Notes under the pieces: model-generated | The model's database searches: none | What the model was told of the DNA's origin: nothing | The model's input: the letters and a program-made list of their open reading frames with translations, nothing else | Shown here: piece after piece, positions 47,403 to 58,941 of the stretch | Position numbering within the stretch: the first letter of the stretch is position 1 | Layout: every line of letters starts with the position of its first letter | Position numbers and translations under genes: made by a program | Assembly (NCBI GenBank): GCA_014773175.1 | Contig: VXCM01002074.1 | Location: 1-64,000 of the forward strand | Source: Lucifuga dentata | Taxonomy: Eukaryota; Chordata; Actinopteri; Ophidiiformes; Bythitidae | DNA: 64,000 bases | Reading direction: 5' to 3'

Positions 47403-49602
47403 GACAGTCTAGAAGATGGATGGTCTGCAGGTTCCCCTCGCAGCAGAGCTGACATCCCCACAGAGGACAGGAAAGAGAGAACAGAAATTGCTTAGAGATT
47501 TGAAATGTCACTGTTTTGAAGAGAATCTCCTTCCAAAAGTTTGGAACTTGGCACATTTTAACTTTGTGTGGCTGCATGAGAGCTGTTTTCTAGTGACATT
47601 TTCCATATGTATGTGGGCTGATGACTGAGTCAGTCTTGTGTATGTTTGTTTGCCTGTTAGGTCATCATCGCTGTGATGTGTCATGTCTGACAGCTTATTT
47701 TGAAACCCACCTAGGAGTTAGAATGCCAAGGCCAGGCATACAGAATGACAACAACATGAGCATGTTGCTTTTTATTGTTTTAACTAACTGGGGCCAGATG
47801 GGAACATGGGTTTTTAACACTTCTTTTAGCTTGAAAAACTCCCTTTATATTTAAATGATCTATTTAGATAAGTGCTATTTAGAACGTAGAGGTACACCAA
47901 GTACTTTTACTACAGGATAGCATTTAGATGGCACAGAATGCATCATTTCATCTTGCTAATCACTTGTAATAAGCAGATGCAAGGCAGATGTGCATTGCTG
48001 CTGGCACAGGTGCTGCACAGTAACACTGTCCAAGGTTTGTCTTAGAATCCCTAGTAGCCTTGGTCTACTTACTATTACAACCTTCAGCTTCCCGGTCTGC
48101 TATGTCCTTTAGGCAGAGGAACATACTTATGCATCTGTCTGTGAGGGGCAAAAGGAAAGAGAAACAGTGGGAGGAAAAGCAGAGCACAGTGAGGCCTGGA
48201 GAGTCTTATTACTAAGGAATAAGTATTCATGAGCCTGTTCTCACGAGCTCTTCTCTGCAGCGGGCATGACTCTCAGCACTGGCTTTAGGCCACTGTGAAA
48301 CCAGTTGGAGAGGTTTTCAGTGCAACAGCTTAGTTGTGTTGCTGGAGTTGGAACCAATACAGGTGGACTCACAAAAAGCTCCACTGCCTGGCTGGGAGTA
48401 AAGCCGGAGGGGATCTACAGGAAGGAGAGATTTGTTAGTTGATGAATTAAAAGTGTAACGTTACCTGCAAGTGAATGCATGTCTGTCTGTGTGTGTGTGT
48501 GTGTGTGCGCATGTGTGTGTCTATTCATGTGCAAGTGACTAGTCTTATCAAACTAATTCAAAACTAAATTTTAAATAACTCTGAAGTGTAGCATAAGCTG
48601 TACCATGTTGTGGTCAAAAATCTTGTCCATTAACCTAATCTGATTACAAAAACAAAATCATTTTCCTGCAACTGTGGAGGAAACTCAGAGGATTATTGTT
48701 GTCCCTAAAAGCAACAGTTTACCATTTTAACCTTTTTTTGCACCACAGGAACTTTTCAAGAAGATTCTTTTCAGGCAGTCAGGAACTTTCCTTCAATTTG
48801 CACCAAGGAACAACGACCCATTTTGGCACCAGAACTACAGTTCTTGAACTATTTTCTAACTCCTGTTCCATGATGGGTACTCTGCAGAGATTCGGGAACT
48901 GAAGGGTGGAGTTTACAAGACTGAACATTGCTGATTGGTCAGATTCTGATTTGTTCAAGGTTAAAGTAGTTCCTAATTCTGACCTTTAGTTTTAAAGTGC
49001 TGAATGTCAGATAAAAGAAGTGATAAAGTGCAGAAGAAATGGTGAATCTACCAGCAGATTGAGCAAACATGCAGTCTGTAGTCTTAAATGAATTTAACAA
49101 AGCTGTTATTGCTTTGTAAAAGTGTAAAAAAAAAAAAAAAAAAAAAAAAAACTACTGCTGCTAACCCATATCTGTCAAATCTCATGTTTGTACCCATGAG
49201 ACTTACATTTTACTTCCTTTGCTGTCTTCTCACAGCTGTGAAGTCAAAATCTCAGGGATTGTCACTCTGTCAAAGAAAATAAAAGTATGTGCTGTAATTA
49301 TACTTCATTGATCAAATTGCAGTGTGTTTTGGATCGCTCTTCCTGGCTTCAGTTGCTCCTGACAGTGCTGTCAGGAGAGGTGGTGATCACATTGGTTATT
49401 GGGTACAGATTTTTCATCATACTTATTATTAAGACTGGTAGATATGTGCAACTGTCCCAAAAAAGCCTCAACTTTTTATTTTTCATTCGTAAAGATGAAT
49501 TTGTTAGTTGTCTCTATTGGCTACTCATTTCTCGATTTGACATGATTTTTTCTTTGTTATATATTTTTGCACATGAAAGCATTGATCCCTTCTTGATACT
49601 TG
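47403..49602. other. Intronic, possible old repeat at 48700-48960
   Basis: The segment 48750-48900 has repeated AGGAACTTT / GGAACAACGACCC / AGTTCTTGAACT motifs that look like a decayed DNA transposon, but I could not define ends. A 23-base poly-A run lies at about 49128-49150. No exon. Confidence 0.35.
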
Positions 49603-49706
49603 CACAGTAAATTTTGCTGTGTTGAGTTGAATGGGACCAAATAGACTCAGGCCTAGTGTTAAAGTAACTCTTATAGTGTTAATTCAACACAGCAAAATTT
49701 ACTGTG
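49603..49706. mobile_element. 104-bp MITE-like inverted repeat (CACAGTAAATTTTGCTGTG ends)
   Basis: The 23-bp arms 49603-49625 and 49684-49706 are perfect reverse complements, starting CACAGTAAATTTTGCTGTGT. The 58-bp centre is partly self-complementary (GTTGAATGGGACC / AGTGTTAATTC region). The ends and AT-rich form resemble short fish MITEs. TSD not clear. Confidence 0.65.
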
Positions 49707-52700
49707 TGGATGTATTTGAGCTCTGAACTATGCTTGGAGCTTTTTGAGCCCTTTCCTGTTGAGATCATTTCACTATATGCCGGTCCTTTCTAGACGGCTC
49801 CCTGGCTGCCAATGATGTGTACAGTGGGCCACTGACAGCCACTATCACTCTGATTATTCTTCATGAATCATTGTTGTTACCAAAAGGGCAGTGAGGCAGA
49901 TGATTATAATTATGCCTTATAAGTGGCAACATTGTGACTGTGGATTTTAATATAGTTAAGATGAAATAATCATTGGCAGTAATACAGAGTGCCAGTCCAC
50001 AGTAGAGAAGTGTGCAAGGGTCCCTTTTAATGTGACATATTGTTTTTAATTTAAATGTCTATCTATAATCTATAATTACAACAAAAGCTGCAACACATTA
50101 GCCCACTCTTCACATATCTATAGCAATTTTAGCAAAAAAACAAAACAAAACAAAAAACAACTAAGATGTATAAATGCACAGAATTCCACTGTTGAACAGA
50201 TACATATGCTGTATTGTTTAATCAGAATATGATGATGATTTATGCTGATTTCATTCTACTTATGCTGTTTACATGACCTTTGAAAAAATTTATTTATTGC
50301 CTTAATCAGAGTATAATTGAAATGTTTTATATGTATATATAGTCAACAATATAGTCTTGGAATCCATATTTAATCCATGTAATTGTTATTTTGGTTTTTA
50401 AGTCTGTAATCATTCCATAAATCCTTACTTTGAATATAAAAGTTACTGGATTAACATTTAAATAACTTTTGTTAGTATTTCGAGAGCATCTCTACTCAAG
50501 TTACATGTTTTACTACACAGTCTACACAGCTGCTTAGGGTGAAAATGGAAATTGCAGCATCTGTGGCTATATAAAAGACTAAGAGCAATATTCTGACATT
50601 TTTATTGGAAAGACCATGAAAGATGTCGTAACTCAGAAAGCGCAATAAACATAATGTGCTTTGATTTTTCTGTACTCTGTGTAATGTGGCACAGGCCTGA
50701 GGTCAACCTTAGATGTGGGCCAAGGTTTTATTTGATCTTGTCCACTAGGCTTGACATATCAATCTCAACATTTAATGTGCCTTTTGGCTGCATGAATGGG
50801 TTTTACATGCATATACAATATACTCCCTCACATGTCACATGATCACTACACAGAGGCCTGTTCTAAAACCTTTCCTCATCACATGAAAATTGTTCAAATG
50901 TGAAAGAATAAAACTAAACCAGAGTTCAAACCCTATTACATGTGTCGTGACTTTCTAGCACGAGGGTACTGTGGCCCCGCCGTGAACCAGCAGTGCGTGG
51001 CTCTTGGCCCTGCCAGCCTCGTGTCTCCGCCTGGGCTTTGAGTTATTACTGCCAGGGTCTAAGACCCATTCATCAGCCCTTCATTAAAACCCAAATCGCT
51101 TTTTCATTCATAGCCTTCTCCCTGCCAGCCTAACAAGTGCCACATCCTGCCTGTTAAATTTATGCATTGAGTCTGTTGTTCAAAGTAGTTCACTTCTATG
51201 AGTTTGCAGCACCCCTGCTCTTATATGGGAATAAGCTGTTCTGCAGATTATAACCCACCTGGGAAGCTTGTTGGAAGGAATGGATTTTTTTTTCTTCAGC
51301 AGTAGAGCGAGGAAGACTCACCTTGTAGCATGGGGGTGGTCAGGGAGAGAGGGGGGGTCTTACACAGGGAGCAAAAGAGAAATGGGTCTGTTGAAAGGAA
51401 CACTCCAATGGCCTTTTCTTGTTCCACTTTTGTTGGAGCTATCTTGCCGCTCTGTGTTATTCAAACCACACAATGGGGTACAATGCTGCCGGCTGCTCTC
51501 GCTCCATCCCTCCACCCTTTCATCCTGCTCCCTCCTCTGTACTATAAGCCATTTAAACTGTTTTTGGCAGAGTGGAGTAAAGGCAGGTGGAAGTGGAATG
51601 TTCACAGACCCCTGACCATTCTTTGCTTGCAGGAAATTAGTTGTCTATTGTGCCTCTGCTGTGGCAGCTTAACTGAACTCAGTACAACATCAAGGCAAAT
51701 ATCTCATCAAAATTTCAGTTCAGTAATTGAGCAGCTCTGCCATGTTGTTCCCAATTTTAGTCAATTATCACACATTTTCCTACTCTCTCACTCATCTGTT
51801 CAAGTCTAAGTCATTTATTTCTCCATTACTGCAGCACAACAGGTAATTATCTTGACTTAAGAGAGTGCTGTAAGTAGACCAGTCAGTGAATGTTATATTT
51901 ATTTCTTTGATATGTTGAAACACTCTTTTGATATTGATTTTTAAGCAAAGTATTTCACATCCAATTTATTCTTTATTGTTATTCACACTACATAGTCCTT
52001 TTGGTGTGGGTCAATTGCCAATTCATTGTTTTCTCACTCATATTAAAAAAAAAAACAAAAACAAAAAAAAAACGACAATGTGTCCGCTCACAACCATGTG
52101 CAAAGAAAACTACAGATTAAAACAAACCAAGTTTAATGTTTTCAACTGAAGTTTCCATGATTTTGAAGTACTTGACTCTGTTTTAACTGAACAGTGTCAG
52201 TGCCAGTGGCTGTAATTCTCCAGAACATGCTCATTACATTTATTATGACATGTGACCTTTTCCTCTGTTAAATGTAACACAGACCACAGGGGAAATTGGG
52301 AAAACAGGATTGCACATTGTGCACCAGTGAGAAACTGAGAGGAATGAGAAAAAATTGCCACTATTGTTTTTCTTTCTCTAGACATTGGGAATTTATCATC
52401 TGCCAAAATATACACTTGCACAAGCACAGAGAAAACACTTTGACTTTCACCATCATGCATGAATGCAGACAGACATGCATGTATACCTGTGCACACATGA
52501 ACACACGGCCGAATGCATGCAGGCATACTCGCACTCCTCCACCCTTTCCCCACATCCGGAAGAGAGAGGTCAGGTTAAGTGTTGTGAGGGGTAGTGGCCT
52601 GTTTTTCTTCTTGGCTGGCACTTTGCCCATGTCAACAGTCCCTCTCTTCAAAAACCACCACTAATGCAGGGGCCAGTGCTGACAGTGTTCTGACAATGAG

Positions 52701-52899
52701 TTACTATCTGCCAGACACAGCCCCTGTCCAAATGCTGGTCTCTCTGAAAAACAGATCCGTGGCGAGAGCAAAGGTTAATCTAGCTGTGAGGCTCCACTGG
52801 CAACTGCCTCCACGGCCATGTGTGACTGAGAATAGGTTGTGAGGAATTAACACTACTGCCTCAGGGGGTGTTGACAGAGGTGTGTGTCTGTCTGTGTGC

Positions 52900-52902
<3 letters not shown>
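49707..52902. other. Intronic, candidate conserved block at 50940-51130
   Basis: No exon recognised. Bases 50940-51130 are of higher GC and complexity than their surroundings, with CGTGAACCAGCAGTGCGTGG and a TTCATTAAAACCCAAATCGC stretch. This is the kind of sequence often conserved between fish. This is an impression only. Confidence 0.35.

Positions 52903-52949
<47 letters not shown>
52903..52949. repeat. (TG)n microsatellite
   Basis: About 23 TG units. Confidence 0.95.
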
Positions 52950-52950
<1 letters not shown>

Positions 52951-54654
52951 GATGATAGGAAGTGAGGAGGAGGTTTTGTGTTCAAATCCATTACCTTCGG
53001 AGAGGAATCATGCTGGTTAAAGGTTGCTTCATGCCATTTCAAAGATGTAAGACAAATACCAGCGGACTGTGTACACATCGCATTGAGAATATGCATGCTG
53101 TCTTCCTTTTGTCCATTGTAACAGTCGCTCTGTCAGCCTGTCCCACTGTTGTTCTTTCTCACCTACTTAGATTGTTTTCTTTACATCCTTCTTGCCTTTA
53201 GTTGCAGCACAGTGAATAAAAAAGAACAGTGCAACCAAAAAGCAACCACAAAGCTCCAGGATCCTGACAGTAACTTAACAGGACATAACCCTGTTAGTGT
53301 GTTGTGTGTGTGTTTATAGTTTTGTGTGTCTACATTTGGCTGAGTCAGCTTAGGTCAACTTGGTTCAAGGCTTCCTAAGGAGAGAGTATTTAAACGGGTC
53401 TCTCTACCACTGTGCCAGCCGTCTGTTTCGACTCCAAACAGCTCTTCTTTGCTAAGCTCCTGTTGCCACACCAGAGCCCTGTGCCCTTTGTGAACAGACT
53501 TGCTGTTAGAAAGTGCCCACAAGTGTCCCATATATTCAGCTATGAAGTCATAGTTGTAGTTGGAGCAGATAATAAAACAAACCCCTTACATAAGATTTTC
53601 CAGATTAGCATATTCGCAATAAGCCATGCATCAGAATTTGGGATATTGTCAAGGATTTATGGCTTATAAATCACACAGAAGAATTACCCAATTTTGTGGA
53701 TTCCTTCAGATTATCTCTGTGCAGCCAGTGAAGAAATTGAGGAATAAATAAGAAAAGAAAAAGAAAACATCAAGGCATGCTGCAGCTGGCTCATCACAGT
53801 CAATTAGCTATGTGAGACATCTCCTGGAGATATTTCTCTTTGGATAATGCTTCTTCTGTCATCGACCTGTGTGTGTGTGAGTGCAGGCACAAGTGTGCGG
53901 TTGTGTGTATATGGTTGCGTGCGAGTATGAATGTCTGTGGGTCTTTCTGTGTGGGTGCCTGTACTCACACCTGCCAAAATATCTTCATATAGCCCTCCTT
54001 GTGAGATGGGGCAGAGACTGGAGTGCCGTTTCCCATTCACAGTGGGTGTGCATTTCTTTATCTTCTTTGCCTGTCGTGTTGAGTGATGGGTAATATGCTA
54101 AATGGGACCTGTGTTTACTTCACCTGTGCCACCGACAGGCCTCTTTGTGTGCTGGGATGTGACAGGGAGAACTAATAATGCTTTAACTGCTCTGTCAAAC
54201 TTCAATCACATTGACACAAGCTCAGGTGTAGCACACTGTCTTGTTGTCAGAGCTGCTGTCACTGGACAGATGTAAGTGAATTGTGTCCTAGTACTTACAT
54301 GGGGAATGTTGATTACAGGCCGGGGGTCAGGTAAATGGGCTGTGCTGTGCAGATGTGCAGTTGTGTGTGTTTATCTATGAAAATGTGCGTATGCGCAAAT
54401 ACCCACTGTGTTTGTGTAAGTGCAAGTGTGTGTGCCTGAGTAGCGTTTTGCATTTATGTGTGTGTGCACCTATTCCAGGGTTAGTGGAGCAGTGAGGCCT
54501 TGCAGTGAGTCTCTTTCCAGGAGTGTGTGTGATTTACGAGTCTGGTGCACGCACTACTCCCATCCTCCTGCATAATGTCCCCATTAGAGGCAGCAGACAC
54601 TGTGGCTCTGTTCATCATTTAGTCCCAGCCACTGGCACACCTGGGGAGGGGAGG

Positions 54655-54656
<2 letters not shown>
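52950..54656. other. Intronic, no recognised gene
   Basis: TG-rich irregular patches at 53870-53960 and 54355-54470. No coding signal. Confidence 0.45.

Positions 54657-54701
<45 letters not shown>
54657..54701. repeat. (GA)n microsatellite
   Basis: About 21 GA units. Confidence 0.95.
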
Positions 54702-54703
<2 letters not shown>

Positions 54704-54860
54704 AAAGGAGGAATAACGAGAGAAGAGATAGCACAGTGCATTATCTCTTCATCAGTTATAGCCCTTATGGTTTTACAAGGGCCATGACCAACTACATCTG
54801 TGTCCAGCAGAGCAGGAAAAAAAAAAGAAAAAAGGAATAGAGATGAAAAAGGCATGGAAG

Positions 54861-55278
54861 CAGGGGTGGCGCTAGGGGCAGGCTTATGGGGCTTAAGCCC
54901 CGGATGTTTTCCATAAAGCCCCAAATCTTTTTTGTAACAGTGTGTTTTGAATTTTCTGTAGCATTTTTGCAGTTACCCAAATTCATTGCCAAGTTGGAAC
55001 CACAGTGTTGTGAACAGATTGGTCGGACCAAATTGGTGGATGGAATGGACATAACGCAACACCATATAGCTCCACTGTTTAGATTATTGTAAAGGTTTTC
55101 ATTTTAAAAGATTTTAAACTTCATATAACTTTTTAAAAGATGTAACTTGATTTTTTTTTTACATTTCTTAAGCATTTCTCAAAATTTATATTTAGCTTTG
55201 GTAGATTTAAAATAGCTTTGAGCTGGCCTAAGATCTGGGCTAAGCCTTGGATCTCCAATAACCCTAGATCCACCCCTG
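54861..55278. mobile_element. hAT-like MITE with degenerate 8-bp TSD
   Basis: The ends CAGGGGTGGCGCTAGGG and (complement of the right end) CAGGGGTGGATCTAGGG match at 15 of 17 positions. The flanking 8-mers CATGGAAG (54853-54860) and CTTGGAAA (55279-55286) agree at six of eight, suggesting an older 8-bp duplication. Near the left end lies a perfect palindrome GGGGCTTAAGCCCC (54888-54901). No transposase frame. Length 418 bp. Confidence 0.75.
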
Positions 55279-55301
55279 CTTGGAAAGACAATAAGAACAG
55301 G

Positions 55302-55332
55302 AAGGAAGGAAGGAAGGAAGGAAGGAAGGAAG
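55302..55332. repeat. (AAGG)n microsatellite
   Basis: About eight AAGG units. Confidence 0.95.
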
Positions 55333-55460
55333 GGAAGCAGTGTTACAACATGTGCTTTTCTTCAGCTAGCCACAGCCACCATATGACTTATATAAAAATA
55401 GTTACAGTACAGTACGTACATCATATCTTCTCCTCTTTCTGAATGTTCTCTTATATTACC

Positions 55461-55495
55461 TTTTTTTTTTTTTTTTTTNTTTTTTTTTTTTTTTT
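55461..55495. repeat. Poly-T with single N (assembly join)
   Basis: T18, N at 55479, T16. Confidence 0.7.
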
Positions 55496-57415
55496 GTCAG
55501 CCTATATTCAGTACCTGTGTTTGTTTTGGTCTGTCAGCCTCATTATGTGGAGCGAGCTGTCAGGGGACACATGGGCTAACAACACCCCTGGGGAGGAGAA
55601 TAGAGGAGTGCTGTAGTGTGTGAAAACTATCCGGGAGTCATTCCAACACTCATTCACATTAATAACTCCACTACTACAGATAACAAACACTTCATGAAAG
55701 GATAGTCATATTTACTCACCATACACTTCAGCCTGGAAAAAAAAGGCATTATACTGTGTATACTGGCAAACTTTTGGAATATTGGCAAACATAGAATAGT
55801 GGCCAAAATTGTCCCACAATCAGTATTGAAGACTTTATCACATTTATATGATAAACTATGTGCTGAGTTAATCACCAGTGGTACATTGTGTACAGTAGTA
55901 AATGGCATTGATATGAGATGTGTGGGGTTAAATTCTACCCTAACCTGAAATAAAATCAAATTGTATTGCCATTGCACATTTTATTTATTGCATTAATTGT
56001 AAATTATGTGCGCAGAATACAATCTTATAGGCAAATGTATGTAAAAGTGGTTTTAAGATATTGATATAGCTGCTTAATTTAAAAAAAAAAAACAAAAAAC
56101 AAGCATTTGTTCAGTTTCAAAACCATATTTTAAAGGAGCAATAGTAAGTCATTATGTGGCATTCTGTAATTGCATATTGCCTTTTGTCTTTCCTTGTATT
56201 TTACATAAAAGTGGTTTTTGCAGTGAGTGTCTCGCACCAAGGGGCTGCTGACACCCATGGGCTGAATGTTAATTTTGGGAGATGACATAGTCTTTCTGCT
56301 CCACTTAACGTTTGTAATGAAACTTCCCCAGGCTCTCTCTCTGTCTCTGTTGGCATCTGCTTCAGCTCCTCTAACCCAAAGCAGAGACTAAAAGTCAGGT
56401 CGATGATAGAGATGACTGAAACACCTGCAGGTTTATTGCTTTTCTGGATCAATATAGATGCTAGTGTATCCAGCTTTTGACCATGTTTCAGGATTTGATT
56501 TGAATAAGTAGATATAGTAAGTGTACAAGAGATAAAAAAAATATGTTCATGGATGGAATTTACTTTATCTGGTTCTGGTTTCTTTTACAAAACAATGAAT
56601 ATTTCAGTTTTTTGCAACAGAATTCTGCCTTTGCACTCAGAGCTGTTTCAAATGCTACACATTTTGTATTACACAACACAACACACCCAAAAGTGCACTT
56701 AGTACCTCCAAACACAAACACTCCTGCCATTTTATCTGAAATACAACAGGTCCTGGAGGGGTGCAGTGCTCTCCAAACACCCGCAAACCACTTGTGTCTT
56801 CCATCAGAGCTATTTACACTACCAGTAGATGCTCACACCCACACACTCATGCTGAACAGACACCTGCATCTATTCTAAACCAGTGCAATATAAATGGAGA
56901 AATTATTTAACAGCTTTGAGCAGTTTTTACAGCCATGTAAAAGCTGTGTTTGTGTTCCTTGCATATGTGTGTGCATGTGTTCTGCGTGTGTGTATAAATT
57001 TCCATGGAGCGCTCAGAGTGTTTTCTGCAGGTGTTTTCTGCAGGTGTTTGCTGCGACTTCTCCCTACATGCGAAGTAAAGAAGCAGCTCGAAGCGACACT
57101 ACACTACATATTTAACAAAGCGTCTTGGCTCTTTAGCTGTACCGTTGTAGAACAGTGAGCATAGTTGCCCTTTTGCTCCTGAAGCGCAGCTCACATCACA
57201 CCAGCAAACAGCCTCATCTGGCGGGCCTGTGGAGTAAAGCGCTGCCTGGAAGCTTTCTGCTTTCCTCTGGCAAGCAGACCTTTAACTGACAGGGTAACCA
57301 CAGGCTGTCTTACTGCACTCAGAATCTCACCCTCTGATCCACCCATGTTTTCTCAGTTACATTGGCAATCAACGGAGGACTCAGTCACAGAACATCCAAA
57401 ATGCCAGGATAAAGT
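55496..57415. other. Intronic, no recognised gene
   Basis: No exon supported. A 13-bp unit GTGTTTTCTGCAG is tandemly repeated about two and a half times near 57018-57052. Confidence 0.45.
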
Positions 57416-57448
57416 CAGAAAAAAAAAAAAANCAGAAAAAAAAAAAAA
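57416..57448. repeat. 16-bp exact duplication around a single N (assembly join)
   Basis: CAG followed by 13 A at 57416-57431 and again at 57433-57448, with N at 57432. Confidence 0.8.
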
Positions 57449-58870
57449 GAAAAAGGTGGGGGTGTTGATGGATGTTGTCTAACACCAGACAGCTAGTCTG
57501 GCACAGCTGCTGTTGAGAGAATTGCGGAGGCCAGAGGGAAGGCTGATGTTTGGACTCCCCACTAGTGTCACATGGACAGCTGTGACATTTGGGCTGCGTG
57601 CTGGGCCAAAGCTCAAGCACATGGACATTTTCGATGCCAGATCAGATGAGGCCAGTTACACAGTGTGTATATATGTCTGTTTCTGTGTGTGAGTTTGTGT
57701 GGGTGGGTGGCATGCTATCACTCAAAACATTTCCAACACCCTTCCTGTGGCAATACAGACTGAATGTAATGTGTGTTAAATGACATTTGCTCTCCCAGCA
57801 GAGTTCCATGCTTCACTGAGCTGTGGTTTTGCATTCAGAATGGCTCCGAGAAAGAGGAATTATTAAGTGAGACGCATAAATAAAGAGACATGATTAAGAA
57901 AGGGAACAAAAGAAAAAGAGTGGGCAGGTTGATGATCAAATGGACACACAACAGAATTCCCTTGTCAAGCTAAATATTCAGCCTCCATGCTCTGTTTTCA
58001 TTCCCTAATTCTAGGGAAGTTCTGAGAATCATGTAAAGTTCATGTACTGTTTTCTACAAGAGATCTCCAGACAAATGCATTCAAGAAGGTCTGCTGATAA
58101 AATTATGTTTCTTTTCCCCTCTCTCCCTCCTTCTTTCTCTCTCTCTTGTTATAGATTCTCAGTGAAGAATCTCACTCGCCACTGTCAGCCTCATGCTATA
58201 AGGTCAAGATCCTCTGCTGAAAGTTTGTCTTTTAGCCTCAGGACTATTTTCTATCTCTTATTCCCTCAGTGCTGAAAGCAGACTGCAGCAAAGCCCCCAT
58301 GGAAAACCAAAGCCCATCTCCAAAAATATATAGACCTCCCCAGGCATGTCAGCATAATGCTGCAAGAAGGTGATTTTAGTGTTTGCTTTTAATGGAAAGG
58401 ATTGTCTTTGCTTGGAGGCATTTTTGAGGCCGCTGGCATTTATTGGAGAAAGATAGCAAGGACAGAAGGGGAGAATGGAATCCTAACCCTGTACTGTATG
58501 TCTGTGGTCACCAGTGGTTAAGCCAGGCTCTGGGGAAGTATTCTCTTCTAATGTAAGTGTGTTATTGTGTGTTGAACAAGTGCTGTGGGTGATGGTGTGT
58601 ATGTGAGTGTGTGTGTGGTGGAGCTGCACTAACAAGATCCCCGAAGAGCATCACACTTGCAGTTAAGGGAGTGAGATCACACCATGCTCTTCCACTCATT
58701 CACACCAGCTTAGCCATCACGGTCCCTGTGGTGAAGAGTGCACATCTGTGGGAACACCAAACTGAAGCATCAATTACTTGGATCTCACTATATTGGTCAA
58801 GGGAGCACATGGCTAAATTGAATAACACTTTCTCTTAGGCAAATGGCACATGCATTTGTGCACGCACATA
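57449..58870. other. Intronic, no recognised gene
   Basis: Nothing coding recognised. Confidence 0.45.
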
Positions 58871-58877
58871 CACACAT

Positions 58878-58939
<62 letters not shown>
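58871..58939. repeat. (CA)n microsatellite
   Basis: About 31 CA units, the longest dinucleotide run in the window. Confidence 0.95.
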
Positions 58940-58941
<2 letters not shown>

